From positions 4,321,359 through 4,385,358 of the forward strand of contig NW_003101681.1 in NCBI RefSeq assembly GCF_000003855.2: a stretch of DNA of 64,000 nt. Reading direction: 5' to 3'. The notes under the pieces were generated by a model, which saw only the letters and a program-made list of their open reading frames with translations, was not told the DNA's origin and ran no database searches. The position numbers and the translations under genes are program-made. Source of the DNA: Blastomyces gilchristii SLH14081 (lineage: Eukaryota > Ascomycota > Eurotiomycetes > Onygenales > Ajellomycetaceae). Position 1 is the first letter of the stretch, and each line of letters opens with the position of its first letter. Of this stretch, positions 23,605-35,326 are shown piece after piece.

Positions 23605-26010
23605 ATGGCTGGTAACGGCTTCACCTCGCCCTTCCCCACGTCTCACGACACCCTGGGGGGTTCTTCCCTCAATACACCCAGTTTTATGCCCTCATCGCCT
23701 CCTAGATTGATGAACTCATTTCAGGAGTCAATTTTACATTCTAAGAAGCCCAGTTCGACTCACTCCTTGGCCGCAAATACTGCCCGTCGAAGAAGGATGC
23801 GGTCTCTGAAGACGACAACCAGTTCGCCTGAACCCAGTGATGGAAGCGATTCAGAAGCAAATCTTGCAGACTACACATTTGATATGAGCAGGCTATCAGA
23901 TCATCATTCTGATCATGACGAAGGTGAACGCGACGAAGCGCACGAAGGGAACTCGCCAAAGGAGAAACACGTTTCATTTTCAGACTTTGGAGGTCCGCGT
24001 GATTTTACGTTGAATATGGTGGAACTCGTAAGAGGGACAGGCGCCCTTACAAACAGCGATGAGGATAACGCGTCAAAGTCAGAACCAGCTCAAACGCAGG
24101 AGGAAATGCGTCAGAATACAGTCGTTGCGGATCATACGATAAACGACTACAGTGAGATGGATACGCCACTCGATATGTCAACCCCTGCACACGTTCGTCC
24201 GCGACGAAATATAATTACAAGAAGTAACGCGCCGTTGGACAAAATTGATGAACCCTCTCCAATACAATCACCACCGAGCAAATGGCCCCCGCCAAATCCG
24301 GATCTTGCGGAGGCCCCTGTGGAGCGTGAATTGCGTGAAGAAATGAAGCGGCTCCAAGAAGAATTACACGAGAAGGACGAAAGAATCGAGGCAAATAGAA
24401 AGATGGTCTTGGAATCGGCGTCTGCCTCTCAGCAGATAAAACATCTACAGTCTGAACTTCAAAAGAAGAACGCCGCGCTGAAGGAGAAGGATGCGCAATT
24501 GTCTATTCTAGCTGGGCAGGACGAAGAAATAGAAAATCTGCGCATTCAGCTACAGCAAAAAGATGAACAACTTGAGCAGCATGAAGCCGATCCTTCCACA
24601 ATAAGATCTCTCCGTCAAGAGTTGGAGCAACTTCAACGTAAGGGTTCTCAGAAAAACACTGCAGTTGATAAAAATGGGGATGACCCTCCTTTGTCAGAGA
24701 ACAAGCCAGCCTCTACAAAATCAAGTGAGGATATTTCAAGCAAGGACACTCAGCTGAAACAACATGCCGCGGAGATCGACCAGTTGAAAGCTGCTCAGGA
24801 CGCCCATTACCTCGAAATCGACAAGCTGGACTCTGAGCTTGATACCGCAAATCGGGAATATGAAGTCCTTGAAGAAAAGAATGAGGGCCTTTTTAACGCC
24901 CTCCAACAGTCTGAGTTACGAAACAATACTCTCCAGATCGAATTGGACAATGCAAATTCGGCAATCGATGCACAATATAATGCAGTGAAATCCTTCGCAA
25001 GCGAGGTGTCTATTGATATCACGGTAAATATGACTTTCAATCAAATTTTGGATGCGATTAAGGGGGCGTACCATGCAAGGAGAGCGTCGTCTATGAGCGA
25101 GGCGACAAAAAGCTCTGAGCGGATTCGAGCCTTGGAAAGAGAGCTCAGCGAAGTTCGATTACAGCTGCGGAATTCTTTACCTTCAGACCGCATGCAAACA
25201 CTTCAACTCGAAGGCACACGCCAGGAACTCTCCGAATCAAGAGCACTCACTACAGTTCTACAAGGCGAGATATCGCGCCTCTCTTCCAAGATCGAATCTA
25301 TCATATCCGAACAGACCAAATTGCAAGATACCCTCTACAAAACCACCCAGGAACGCGATAAGGCACTCTATACCATTGAAAACCTTCGCAACCAGCAGGA
25401 CATGACCCAGTCACAACAGCTTAGTCCCCCAGTATCCCCCGCTCTTCAACCATCCGGCCTTGGCACATCAAAGTGCCCAGTCGACCACGATGCCCTCTTA
25501 AGATCCCACGAAGCGGAGTTGAACAGCGTTCACTCCGCCCACGCCACCGCTCTCTCCACTCTCCGCGACTCACATACAGAAACAATCCGCACCCTCCAGA
25601 ACGTCATCTCCGCCTCTCAGTCGCGTGAAACGAAGCTCAACTCGGATCTCAGCGCTCTGCGCACATCCCTTGTTTCACTTGAACAGCGTGTTGCAGGACT
25701 ACACGCGGAGCGGGAACGGTTGGAATCGATTATTGAGGCGAAGGAATCGGCTGCGAAAGCTATTGATAAGAAATTTGCGGGCGTATTGAAGAAGAGGGAG
25801 GAGGTGTGGGAGGGGCGTGTGGAGGGGTTGTTGAAAGACCGGGAACGGATGGGGAAGATTTTGATGTGGACGTGGGGGAAAGAGGAGGTCGGGGGACGGG
25901 CAGATGCTGGTGATGGTATGTTGAGCGGGCACGGGAAAGAGAATAAACCACCCCAGGGCTATAAGTATAAATACGTGGAGAGGAGGGGCGGAAAAGGTCG
26001 GGATGTTTAA
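23605..26010 (+). CDS. Large coiled-coil protein, spindle-pole-body SnaD/Ppc89-like candidate
   Basis: An 801-residue intronless ORF. Residues 1 to about 240 are Ser/Pro-rich and likely disordered, with acidic patches and a block containing KHVSFSDFGG and DFTLNMVELVRGTG. From about 245 to 740 there are long heptad-like Glu/Lys/Leu/Gln coiled coils broken near 350-385 and 610-650. The C-terminus is basic (YKYKYVERRGGKGRDV) after a conserved-looking segment ending KILMWTWGKEE. The architecture suggests a structural or scaffold protein. It resembles fungal spindle-pole-body-associated coiled-coil proteins of the SnaD/Ppc89 type, but that is recalled similarity and not a match I can show. Myosin- or Golgin-like coiled-coil proteins are alternatives. 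The ATG at 23605 is the first in a long open frame. Confidence 0.75.
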   Translation: MAGNGFTSPFPTSHDTLGGSSLNTPSFMPSSPPRLMNSFQESILHSKKPSSTHSLAANTARRRRMRSLKTTTSSPEPSDGSDSEANLADYTFDMSRLSDHHSDHDEGERDEAHEGNSPKEKHVSFSDFGGPRDFTLNMVELVRGTGALTNSDEDNASKSEPAQTQEEMRQNTVVADHTINDYSEMDTPLDMSTPAHVRPRRNIITRSNAPLDKIDEPSPIQSPPSKWPPPNPDLAEAPVERELREEMKRLQEELHEKDERIEANRKMVLESASASQQIKHLQSELQKKNAALKEKDAQLSILAGQDEEIENLRIQLQQKDEQLEQHEADPSTIRSLRQELEQLQRKGSQKNTAVDKNGDDPPLSENKPASTKSSEDISSKDTQLKQHAAEIDQLKAAQDAHYLEIDKLDSELDTANREYEVLEEKNEGLFNALQQSELRNNTLQIELDNANSAIDAQYNAVKSFASEVSIDITVNMTFNQILDAIKGAYHARRASSMSEATKSSERIRALERELSEVRLQLRNSLPSDRMQTLQLEGTRQELSESRALTTVLQGEISRLSSKIESIISEQTKLQDTLYKTTQERDKALYTIENLRNQQDMTQSQQLSPPVSPALQPSGLGTSKCPVDHDALLRSHEAELNSVHSAHATALSTLRDSHTETIRTLQNVISASQSRETKLNSDLSALRTSLVSLEQRVAGLHAERERLESIIEAKESAAKAIDKKFAGVLKKREEVWEGRVEGLLKDRERMGKILMWTWGKEEVGGRADAGDGMLSGHGKENKPPQGYKYKYVERRGGKGRDV

Positions 26011-26717
26011 GATGTTGGATTGTCGACTTAGTGACCCGGGAGGGTATTTGTTCATTTTGAGTCATGTGATTGATTGTCTCTCCTCTTGCGGCCCTTTAGT
26101 AGCCGTATTCTATTCTATATATTTTGCATCGGGGGTGTGTATGGGATTACTCGTTTTTGACGATGGACGGCACGGTGTTTTCAGCTTTGTTTCCGGGTAG
26201 ATTTTGCTAAGTTTGACTGCCTTATATTTATAGCATTGTTCAGGTGTTTGTGGTGATCTAGACAGGATAGGTAGATAGTTCGAGCGGAATACCAGCATGA
26301 ACCCGTTCTCTTTCTTCTTGTTTTAGGGTTGTATATCAGAGATTGGATATGATGCGGGCCCGGGTATATCCCATGCATGGGATAGAGTACCTAGGTGCCT
26401 GAAACGCGAATCAAACCGGAATCTGCAGTCACAATAAAAAGATATCGACTCGAGACAAATATATAATCTCAGTGCTTTACAGTTACATGGAAGCCCATGA
26501 GAATACGTACATGAAAACCAAGCCCATGGTACTCAAAAGAAAATAAATGCCTGTTCCAACCAAGTTATCCCCATCCTTGCTATCATCGGAGGTATTATCC
26601 ATTCCATCACCTCACAAAGTCCACAAGAAGAGCAAGAGGATCATCCAGAGCAGAGAACAAACTCTGTTAGATACTGTAATTCGCAGTTCGATAGAATGAA
26701 GATAAACCCCAACTAAC
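26011..26717. other. Convergent intergenic region
   Basis: About 700 bp between the ends of the coiled-coil gene and the GH43 relic. It contains a perfect 18-bp palindrome, TATCCCATGCATGGGATA, at 26367-26384. Nothing coding is supported. Confidence 0.6.
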
Positions 26718-27934
26718 CTATTTCTTCGGCGCTTGAACCACAGGCCATCCATTGACGTATTTGAGCGTGTTGTAACCCACTCGGGCCTTCTCATGCTTCA
26801 AGCTGACCTTCGCGTTGACTATGAAGGATGGGAGATAAATATGGTTAGCGACATCGAGTTTCTGTTCTTTCTTTTTTCATTCCAGTCATGGGAACTAAAC
26901 TCACAGTAGTGATAGTACAAGATATCAGGAGTTCCATTCATTCCCGTCAGTACGCCTAGACCACCTGGTGCAAAGACGGTGTTGTCATAATTGGAGGCAT
27001 AAACCTTGTGGCCGCCTCCCTGGGTCGTTTTTTGCCAGTTCTATCAATGAACGCCCACGGGCGCTTTTGGGATCGCGCGACACGGATGGAATATCTAGCT
27101 TTCAGTTTATTTTCAGCTGGGACTGTTTTTGCCTCTCTAAAAGTGAGTAGTGCTGAGAGACGGATTCTTCATACACCTCTTTACCCTTTACAGAGTGAAA
27201 TCGTCTTTAAATCGACCGCACATCCCACGGCTGAACCAGAGATAATACCAACCACCATGGAAACTCATGAAGGAGCCTTCAATATCATTGCGCTTCTGGC
27301 GTTTACGCGCAAGCTGCACGGCATTTAGTTTCCTAGAATTCGGTAAACACTTAAGGTCCTTACCCAGCGGAACCTGCCAGATACCCGAGAAGAAACTGCC
27401 ATAGTTCAAATAGGCTTTGCCGCCGTCAATGGACACGCTCGCATCAATGGCGTTGGAGGTAGTGAATGGAAACACGTCGAACCCTTCTCCTGTTTCCGTC
27501 TGGATAAGAGCGCCATGGTCTTTCCAGTAAGCGCCCCTTGCCAACTTCTTGGTGGTTGCAACACCAATAGCGCTGTCCCGTTTCCCTCTGCCGCTGAGTG
27601 TGTAGTAGCAGTAAAGTGTGTCGCCCCTTTTAATCACGCTAGGGGCCCATGGCCTGGTTGCATTTTTCTTGTTGGGGATGATGCTGTCACCTTCCAGCAG
27701 ATGGCCCATGTCTTCCCATTTGCCGTTCAGGCTCTTCGCGCGCTACTATGAGATATGTACGCCGCCCTTGAAGAGATGGTAATATTCACCGTCTTTGATA
27801 ATATTTGGATCGTGAGCGTAAATATTGGCATTATTGGATCGAGGGTACTTGTTCATCTCGGGGGGAGCAGCGGCCCCTGCAAGCCCTGCGCATAGCGAGA
27901 CGCCTGCCACGAGAAAATGGAGAAGCAGAACCAT
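26718..27934 (-). pseudogene. GH43 arabinan endo-1,5-alpha-L-arabinosidase, two frameshifts
   Basis: A secreted pectin-side-chain (arabinan) hydrolase in origin. The ATG at 27934 gives a hydrophobic signal peptide (about 1-23), then AHDPNII with the catalytic base Asp42. Later blocks are RPWAPSVI, the IDASVSID segment with the pKa-modulating Asp, and IEGSFMSFHGGWYYLWFS with the acid Glu. All three catalytic carboxylates survive. Two introns fit: 27191-27095 (GTAAAG...GCTAG) and 26904-26819 (GTGAGT...CATAG). The last exon ends VNGWPVVQAPKK, with the stop at 26718-26720. The frame is lost twice: near 27748-27760 (HIS then stop, while the next frame continues SAKSLNGKWEDMG) and at a six-A run near 27030. 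Sequencing error could explain the homopolymer case; otherwise it is inactivated. It shows no RIP-like bias. Confidence 0.85.
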
Positions 27935-29187
27935 TTGTGCCCACTGGCCTGTAGGAAATTGAAAAGGGAAAGAAAGTGAAAAATGAACGGCAAGCTACTG
28001 TTCAATTTACACAATACGCGGAAGTAAATGAAGTCATGATATGTTTCCGGGGCGCGCTGGGAATTTGATTTACTCTTCTAAGTTTCTTATGACGATGAAG
28101 AGCTGATATTCTTGCCCCCTAGAACAGGGTTTTTTTTTACATGTACACGGGCATGGAAATATTAGAAACACCCACACAAGCCAGCTTAGCTGGATGGATC
28201 GACATCACGATCGACACTTAGAGGGCTGTGTTGAGTTGCTTGTTTTTGCTGGACTTTCAAATCCTTGGACGAGGTGACTCCACTGGTCGCTCCACGACAC
28301 GGCAAGGAGCAATAAGTGGAGCCATAGCAAAGGTCACTAAAACAGGAAAACAGGAAAATCAGTGCACAGCAGCTACTGGACACTGCTGAGTTGGTTGATA
28401 AATGGCATCATCGTACATCCATAGTGTATGAGCGTTGGAGTCGTTATGGCTGAACGTGTGCCATAGACTAGCCCCGCTCCTTTGAATGTCAATATACATC
28501 TGGGAGTCATTCCCTGCCAGAAGGCCTCGTATCAAAACTGGATGATTTCTGTGCTCGTTCATGTTAGATCAACGAGACAGAGGAAGGTTGACGTTGATGC
28601 GGCTGATTCCAAGGGTAACCGTGTTTGGCCTAGAGCTTTTATTTATAGATGGTGCCAAGACTCGATCGACAATACTCTAAAAAGACGTTGACAAGAGTAG
28701 TTGCCGTCGTCGGCTATTTGCTGTTAGTAAGCATCGGTGAGCCGAACAGCTTCTAACTTGCCGGAAACTTGAATCTTATTCTCGGAAACTCGAACACAGC
28801 ATTTTCTATCCCGATCAATTCAATGGATAGCTGGTTGTGTCGGATACTTAGGGGGAATATGGATAACTGCTTATTTTGACCATCTTCCTTTTCCTTACTT
28901 CCCCATCCAAAATATGCACGGCTGGATTACGGGGTCATGTGATATCCCTCTCCTCACCTCGTCTTGGCCGGGCTCACCTCGGTTACTTTCATGGAGCCTT
29001 GGGATAAAGCTCTTCCTCGATCGGGCCACGAAAGACCAAGGATGTTGATGTATATTTAACCTGAACAATTGCAATTCTTATCCCTCCACCAATTGCCTCT
29101 CGGGATGACTGAATATCTACTGCTCCCATCCTTTTGTTAATCCCTCCTCGAAGATTGCCGTGTTTGATATAGCTCAAGCCGAACAAA
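27935..29187. other. Intergenic region
   Basis: About 1.25 kb between divergent genes. A T-run lies at about 28131-28138. Short ORFs on both strands have no recognisable features. Confidence 0.5.
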
Positions 29188-30491
29188 ATGTCATCCAAAG
29201 CATCCCCCCCGCTCAAGGGCATCCGAGTCCTTGAGTTGGCCGGCCTAGCTCCAGGTAAGCAAGCCACACTTGCGACTCAAATTCAGCAGAGCCCAAATTT
29301 GGGCAATTGACCCGTGTCCCTGTCGAGACCCTTGAAAATGTCAACTCTAACATCCGACCAGCTCCTTTTGCCGGCCTCCTGCTAGCTGACTACGGCGCCT
29401 CCGTCCTACGCGTCGACCGCCCACATCCACAAGCACACTCCAGCTCTCCAGATGTCTTTCCCCCCGAGACTTCCGACTCTCTAACCCGACACAAAACCTC
29501 GATAAGCCTCGATCTCAAATCCCCCGCGTCGCTCGCCGTTCTTCTCTCTCTGATCTCCAACGCCGACATCCTAATCGACCCGTTCCGACCCGGCGTCCTC
29601 GAGAGACTCGGCCTATCGCCCACAAATGTCCTCCTCAAAAAGAACCCACGCCTCATCGTCGCCCGCATGACCGGTTTCCGCCGCGATGGCAAGTACAAGG
29701 ACATGGCCGGCCATGATATCAACTACATCGCCGTCTCCGGCGTGCTCGGCCTACTGGGACGTGCCGGTGAACGGCCCTACGCACCAGGTAATATTGTCGG
29801 TGACTTTGCCGGCGGCGGCGCCATGTGTTTTCTTGGCATTTTGCTTGCGCTGCTCGCGCGCGAACGCACGGGGAAGGGCCAAGTGGTCGAGGCCAATATG
29901 GTAGATGGCTCAGCCTATCTAGCTACATTCCCAAGGCTATTGCAGAAGAGGCTTGTGTGGGGTGCCCCGCGCGGCCACAATGTACTTGATGGCGGATGCC
30001 CTTACTATGACACCTACGAGACGAAGGATGCAGGCAAGTACTTTGCCGTCGGCGCGCTGGAGCCGCAGTTTTTTGCGGCGCTGTTGAAAGGGTTGGGGTT
30101 GAAGATGGCGGATATTATGCCGCCGGACTCGAGTGGAATGCGCGAGGATCCGAGCACGTGGGCGTATATGCGCGAAGTGTTTACGCGCAGATTCAAGGAG
30201 AAGACGCGAAAGGAGTGGGAGGATATCTTTGATGGAACAGATGCGTGTGCTACGCCCGTGCTCGAGCATGAGGAGATGGAAGAAGGTGGATATGAACAGC
30301 GTTTGGCGGTGGGGTTGTCAGAGACGCCGGGTCTAACGTTTGGAAGTGAGGAGGGTGGTTGGTCGAGTGATGGGTTGAGCCCGAGTATGGGTGGAGAGGA
30401 GACATTGGCGGATTGGTGTGGGTGGGCTAGGGGTAGGGAGTATGAGGTTAAAGATGGGGCGTTGGTAAAGGTTGGGGGGTCGAAGTTGTGA
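29188..30491 (+). CDS. Family III CoA-transferase (CaiB/BaiF), alpha-methylacyl-CoA racemase-like
   Basis: Exon 1 (29188-29254) encodes 22 residues and part of codon 23, ending in the ELAGLAP segment. A 107-nt intron (29255-29361; GTAAGC...GACCAG) joins to exon 2 (29362-30491) for 398 residues. The join restores the family N-terminus, [20 protein letters not shown]. An internal ATG at 29307 lies in the intron and is not the start. GHDINY carries His140 and GDFAGGG carries Asp170; this spacing of 30 matches the acid/base pair of alpha-methylacyl-CoA racemases. Other family blocks are [24 protein letters not shown] and ERTGKGQVV. Members either racemise 2-methylacyl-CoA, as in peroxisomal branched-chain oxidation, or move CoA between acids; which applies here is not decided. 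No PTS1 is visible at the end (VGGSKL-stop is close to an SKL-type tripeptide, so peroxisomal import is plausible). Confidence 0.92.
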
Positions 30492-33400
30492 TTGGATTCT
30501 ATGGGCCTCCAACGTTACTACTTGAGGGAGACAAGTAAACTTGGTATTAGCCTACTTAGTTTGTGTGTTTCTCTGTGAGGATATTATTTTTGCCACAGAG
30601 AACGGGAGCCCACTAACTGCATTTGCAGCGAGGATATTAGCTGTATAATATGTAGAGGTGTGGATTTGCGTTGTTGTAGCACTCTGTTGTCCATACACTA
30701 TTCCTCCTTGGATGACCGTTACACCTCGACATCACCACGTAAACCCTACTGAAGTCTGCATTAACTGACTTGCTCAACATTGAATAGATAGAATAAAATC
30801 CAATGAAAAAAACTAGCAAAAGCAACCCTCCACAAGTAGACGGTTGTCTCCATAATGCTAATGCAGGATACCATCCGCTACACGCCCTTCTATCCTTAGC
30901 CAACCCGCTTCTCACGTTCAAATACAATATAAGTAGGATATGTCCACTCGCCCAAATGGATCGCGAACCTGCTGAATCAGGTAAGACTACTTGGATTTTC
31001 TCGAACAGCCCTCGATGTGTTCGGGTTACTTTTCAGTCGGACTCCGAAGTAAGGGATGCCTCAATTTGCTGTTCACTCCTTTGTCTGTAAATGACTTTCA
31101 AATATGGATTGATAGGACCAAGGAGCCGATGAACCATGACATGGCTACAAGCAGAGCTCGCTCCTTTTGCTTTATTATCATTAGGTGTTGGAAGCAATGA
31201 TAAGCAGCAAACACCTCACACATTAACCCAAAAGTCCCATTCCGCTACATGACCATCCGGACCACGCATGGTTTCTTTGCCAGAAAGTCATTTGATGGAG
31301 TATTATCTGACAGGTGCAAAGCGAAGCAGAGCTTATGGCTACGCAGAACGCATGCTGGAATGTGATACCAAGCTCAGAACCTCACAGCTCACCTCACCAA
31401 AGGATTCCTCTGCCTCATCGAATCCATGTCCTCCCCAGCCGTCCCCTACCTCCACGTCCTCAGCGGGTTAGCAAAGCGACCCGATGAAGAACACGTAGAC
31501 AAGGCACGGGCTGCAATCTGTGATAGTCATGAGGCGATTGCCAATAGTCCCAAACACCACTGCATCAGACTAATGTTTGTACTCAAATTCCCCCCCGAAT
31601 TCACCCTTCAGGCCGGGGAAGTACGCTGCGCGCGAAGCATTCCTGAGGTCACGGAATATTGCGCCAGAGCAACCACCCCGCCTCATGTTCGATGCCAGAA
31701 TGAATACAGTGCAAATTAGCTCAAGGGGCCCTTTCCCACCACCGGAAGGCTCTATCAGCCTCACTTCACCGAGTCCCGGCCCGAGTACAACCGGTAGTAC
31801 CGCTGTGCCACACGTGGTTGAATGGGAGTAGAATCGAAATTGAACGACCATGCTAACCACTAGTTCAATATGATATTCAATTCATATCTAATCCGAAAAG
31901 AACTATTCATTCTTCGTTGCGCAAGAAATGCCCCGCTTTGGGTGGTGGGCCTAGGCTTCCAAAGTTCCAGACCCACGAGGCTTTATTTATGTTGTTTTGG
32001 GGAGAGAGAGGGCCTTTGCAGCTGAGCGGCTGGAATCCTATCATGACGGTGGATAAATGCAATCATATTGTAGACCGTATTTCGACATTTTAGGGCTATA
32101 TACCGCATTTTAATGAATTTTCCCATGCTTGTTAAAAACGGTACCTGAGGTCTCCTCACACCACACACATACAATTAGCTATGTAGCAGGGATTAATATG
32201 CAACTATTGGAAGAAACACAACCGTATATGAGTTTCCCGGCGAAGAGATAGCTGGATGAGGGCCAGGACTGTCGAAGAAATACATGTACTAACAGAAAGA
32301 GAGGAGTAGAGCAGGAGAAATTGAATCATACAAGGAAACTTAGATAGGAAATCCATCATTCATGAACAATCAATATCAATGCTTCGTACGAGCGCTAAAT
32401 CATTCCTTGCCACGATAATCAGTATTTATTTTAGTGGGGACCGAAATGAACCCTCCCCCGATCCACCATGTCGTCATTTTCGGCCCACGAACTGCTTCTC
32501 CTGAATTTTTTTTTTGTCTGAGATGCAGTACACAGTATGCCTTATCCCGAACGGCGAAAGAGTGCCGGCATCCAAGTGAAGACTGCAGGGATCATGACAG
32601 GGTACGTGCCAAATCCTCGATTTGTATGGGGGTGTCATTGCTCTTGTTTTATGTGAAGTTGATCCGGCAGAGAGAAACGAGACGTCATTGGGACGGAAAC
32701 ATAAGTCAAAAACATGGGGAAAAAAAGAAAAGAACCGAGGAATTTCCTTGGAAGGCAAACTTTGACAGTAGCTGTGTATTAGTTGAAACTAACCGACGCA
32801 TTTTTCTAACTTTCCTATCCCTATTCTTTGTTGAATTAGTCTCGTAAAACGATAACCCCGCAAGCATTGGCTGTCTATATAGCGAGTTAACTCGTACTCG
32901 TCTCAACAAGCTTCTGTTTTCCATCTAAAAGAAGCAGACGAAGGATTTTATTCTGCGTTTGGAACAGAACTCCTTTCTACTTTACGATGACGGTAACCCC
33001 TCACACGGGACATTGGTGAACTATCCTTAGTTAGTTAACTTACCCAAGAACGCAGCACTCGCACCATCGAAGGAACCATCGTGATTGCATCGTGCATCCT
33101 ACACCCTTGAAACCTCACACCTTATCAAACGGAAGTCCGCGACAGGTAGACACTCCAAGCAGTGCTGACTTCAAGTCTTGCTCATGTTCATTTTGCTGTT
33201 CTTCCCAAGAACACTCACAGACAGGAGACCCATCACCTGGGATGAACTGGAGGGATGCTAAAGTTGATACAATTGGCTTAATGAAATCATACTCTTGCGG
33301 ACTTGTTGACGGTGCAGGGCTTTTGAAAGGCTTGTAGGAGATTTGGGAATATGTTCTTTAGGGCTCTCATGGAGTGTTCATCATTTACTGGGTCGCTGAG

Positions 33401-33666
33401 TGGAGAGTTGCAAAGTCCATGCATCGCGTCAAGACATTGTGTATTTACCCTAGTGACCCTCACAAGTCAGGGCACGGGGTTAGGGCTTGATTCCTTGTAG
33501 GAATAACACAAGTACCAACATTTCTTTCTTTTCTCCCTGGCTTTTTCCCTTTTCAACTCTCTTCTTCTGAGCTAGCTTAGCTGTGGCCTCCTGATACCTC
33601 TCTTGTACCATCTGTTGAATCCTCTTACTCTCGATTCCAAGCCAGTTCTGCTACAAAAGTAAAAAG
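30492..33666. other. 3.2-kb region with no firmly supported gene
   Basis: Normal composition, several short ORFs. None shows a domain, signal peptide or convincing intron pattern except the weak candidate at 31345-31719. The ORF at 32434-32847 (137 codons) looks random in composition. Confidence 0.45.
31345..31719 (+). pseudogene. Possible gene relic, unrecognised
   Basis: A frame upstream of and through the ATG at 31426 reads LTAHLTKGFLCLIESMSSPA and then LSGLAKRPDEEHVDKARAAI, which looks like helical protein sequence. It has an in-frame TGA upstream, near 31355, and no clear start. It could be an exon behind an unseen intron, or a decayed fragment. Function unknown; a transcription-factor-like C-terminal piece is only a guess. 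Confidence 0.25.
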
Positions 33667-34252
33667 ATGGCCCATCGGACCCAACTAGTTGAGATGTATG
33701 GGGATCTCAGTAATGTCGACCCTCAGCTTGTTGCCACCCTTGAGAAAACGCATGCTGAGGATCCGGACTACCGTGAGCTGGTGATACCAGAGTTGACAAC
33801 AACTGATCCAGAGGAAGGCATCTACATTATCTGTCGTTGTGCCTGGTCTCTCCACTTGCAGTTTGGACCTTGCGGGCATGTGTTCTGCGCCGAGTGTCTG
33901 TGGACGGTTCTATACTCTGGCAAATCATGCCAACCCTCCATGCGTGCTTTGCCGCTCTACGAACTGCGACTTCAGATACAAACCAGGATTACAGACCATC
34001 TCAACTGACCAATCCGATTTTGACCGTGTAAGAATCTGCCTCATTATATTCTTCATGAAACTGCAGCTCCTCCATGGTGCATGGTTCAACTGGAATATTA
34101 AATCTGACAAGTATAAGGTGTTTGACGTGGATGGGAATTCAGATGTGGAGAACATTCAGGGGATTGATATGGTGACTTTGCCTCAGCTTCAGGGAGAGGA
34201 AGACTACTGGGCGGCCAGACCTAGAATACCTTGTGATGGTGCTCTGTTCTGA
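33667..34252 (+). CDS. Small RING-type zinc-finger protein, frame changes in the RING
   Basis: The ATG at 33667 follows a purine-rich leader. The first frame gives about 95 sensible residues ending in GPCGHVFCAECLWTVLYSGK, the middle of a RING (C3HC4-like) finger. The final zinc pair, PPCVLCRS, lies in the +1 frame (about 33935-33950). That frame then runs open to a stop at 34252 with an acidic C-terminus. The first zinc pair is only CRC and not CxxC. A one-base excess near 33930, or a sequencing error, explains the break; no intron with good sites fits. GTAAGA...CTGCAG (34028-34066) could be a 39-nt intron but is also open in frame. If intact it would be a small E3-like RING protein. Confidence 0.5.
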
Positions 34253-34917
34253 TGTTCCCGTAATCTGAAGCACATTACTGCAAGAATGTTGGAATTCTGG
34301 GGTAGGCGGAGATTTGTTCGTGATCGTGTGGTTTCCTGACTCTCTCCCCTCTCTTTGAGCCAATGGCCGCCTTGGTTTGACTCGCGTTCATCACTCTTGT
34401 CTCAGTAACTTCCACCACAACCCAACGGGTCCATAGGCACGAAACTCATGAGTAAGTGACTGGCTGGGGTCAGCATCACGGCAATGTTTGGTCACTCCGA
34501 GTGTTTGATGCTGCTACGCTGCAGGACTCCGTTCCACTGCATGCTAACTGTGCCGTATGCCTGGACAACCTGGCCTTGGCACCCAATTAGAAACTTGCGT
34601 GGGAGGTTAGAAACTACATCATTCTGAAAGATGCAATCTCTAAGCAACATTATCCCATCTCTCAGCCTTCTTATATAGAAAGAGTATTTTTCTGTTGTTC
34701 AGTTTTGCTATTCTTGGTAAGCCATCAACGCAGGTACGACGGCGGGTCAGAAAAATATAACTACGCTTGAATACCATCCATAGAACCGCATGAAGTGGGT
34801 TCAACTCGCTCTGTGAACTCAATATTGTTGTATGTATCTTGCTTCACTAGCACAGTGTGAAGATGTTAACATTAAGTGAGTAGGGTCTTGACATCCAAAC
34901 ATTTAGTTTCGGTGGCT
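34253..34917. other. Intergenic region
   Basis: 665 bp of normal composition without a supported gene. An AG followed by TTTCGGTGGCT just before 34918 could be the acceptor of an intron belonging to the next gene. Confidence 0.4.
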
Positions 34918-35322
34918 ATGTGCTTCTATGGTCAAAAATACAGTGACTGGACATGGGGGAAGTTCTCTGCCCAGTGTAAGTATCAATATCAGGTGGGTGA
35001 GACCTGTGGGCTGAAACTCGTTAGCCACACTGAGTTCATTCAAGAGCTGTGTGCACTCTGCATCACAATTGCAACTAAAAACACTAAAGGAAGGACTTTG
35101 AATTTCAATATTTAGCACAGTGATACAGCAGTGGTGACAGGATGAAAGCATCTATAGAAAAATCTGAAGCCACAGTTAGGCATCTAGAGGAAGTGATTCT
35201 GAGCTTGGAAAGAAGAAAGTCTTTGAAGCCAAACCACTACAACTACACAGACTATGAAAGATCATTCTCATCAGTTAATGAGGTTTGGTCTCATTGTGCT
35301 AAGAAACACTGAGCTTTCTTAC
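34918..35322 (+). CDS. Small Cys-containing hypothetical protein beside the Copia element
   Basis: Two protein-like pieces in different frames. Piece 1 (34918-35112) has MCFYGQKYSDWTWGKFSAQC, then GETCGLKLV and ELCALCITIATKNTKGR, with paired cysteines. Piece 2 (about 35140-35322) reads KASIEKSEATVRHLEEVILS and LERRKS, a short coiled coil, ending AKKH-stop. This layout (Cys-rich head, short helical tail) recalls small lineage-specific fungal proteins of unknown function. An acceptor GACAG sits before piece 2, but I find no good donor ahead of the TAG at 35113-35115, so the join is uncertain and the gene may be broken. It ends 4 bp before the Copia LTR. Confidence 0.4.
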
Positions 35323-35326
35323 ACTT

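Noticed and set aside
29307..29361. ATG at 29307 as start of the CoA-transferase
   Set aside because: It falls in a well-formed intron; the upstream exon restores the conserved N-terminus.
32434..32847. 137-codon ORF
   Set aside because: No domain, no plausible signal or intron context, composition like noncoding sequence.
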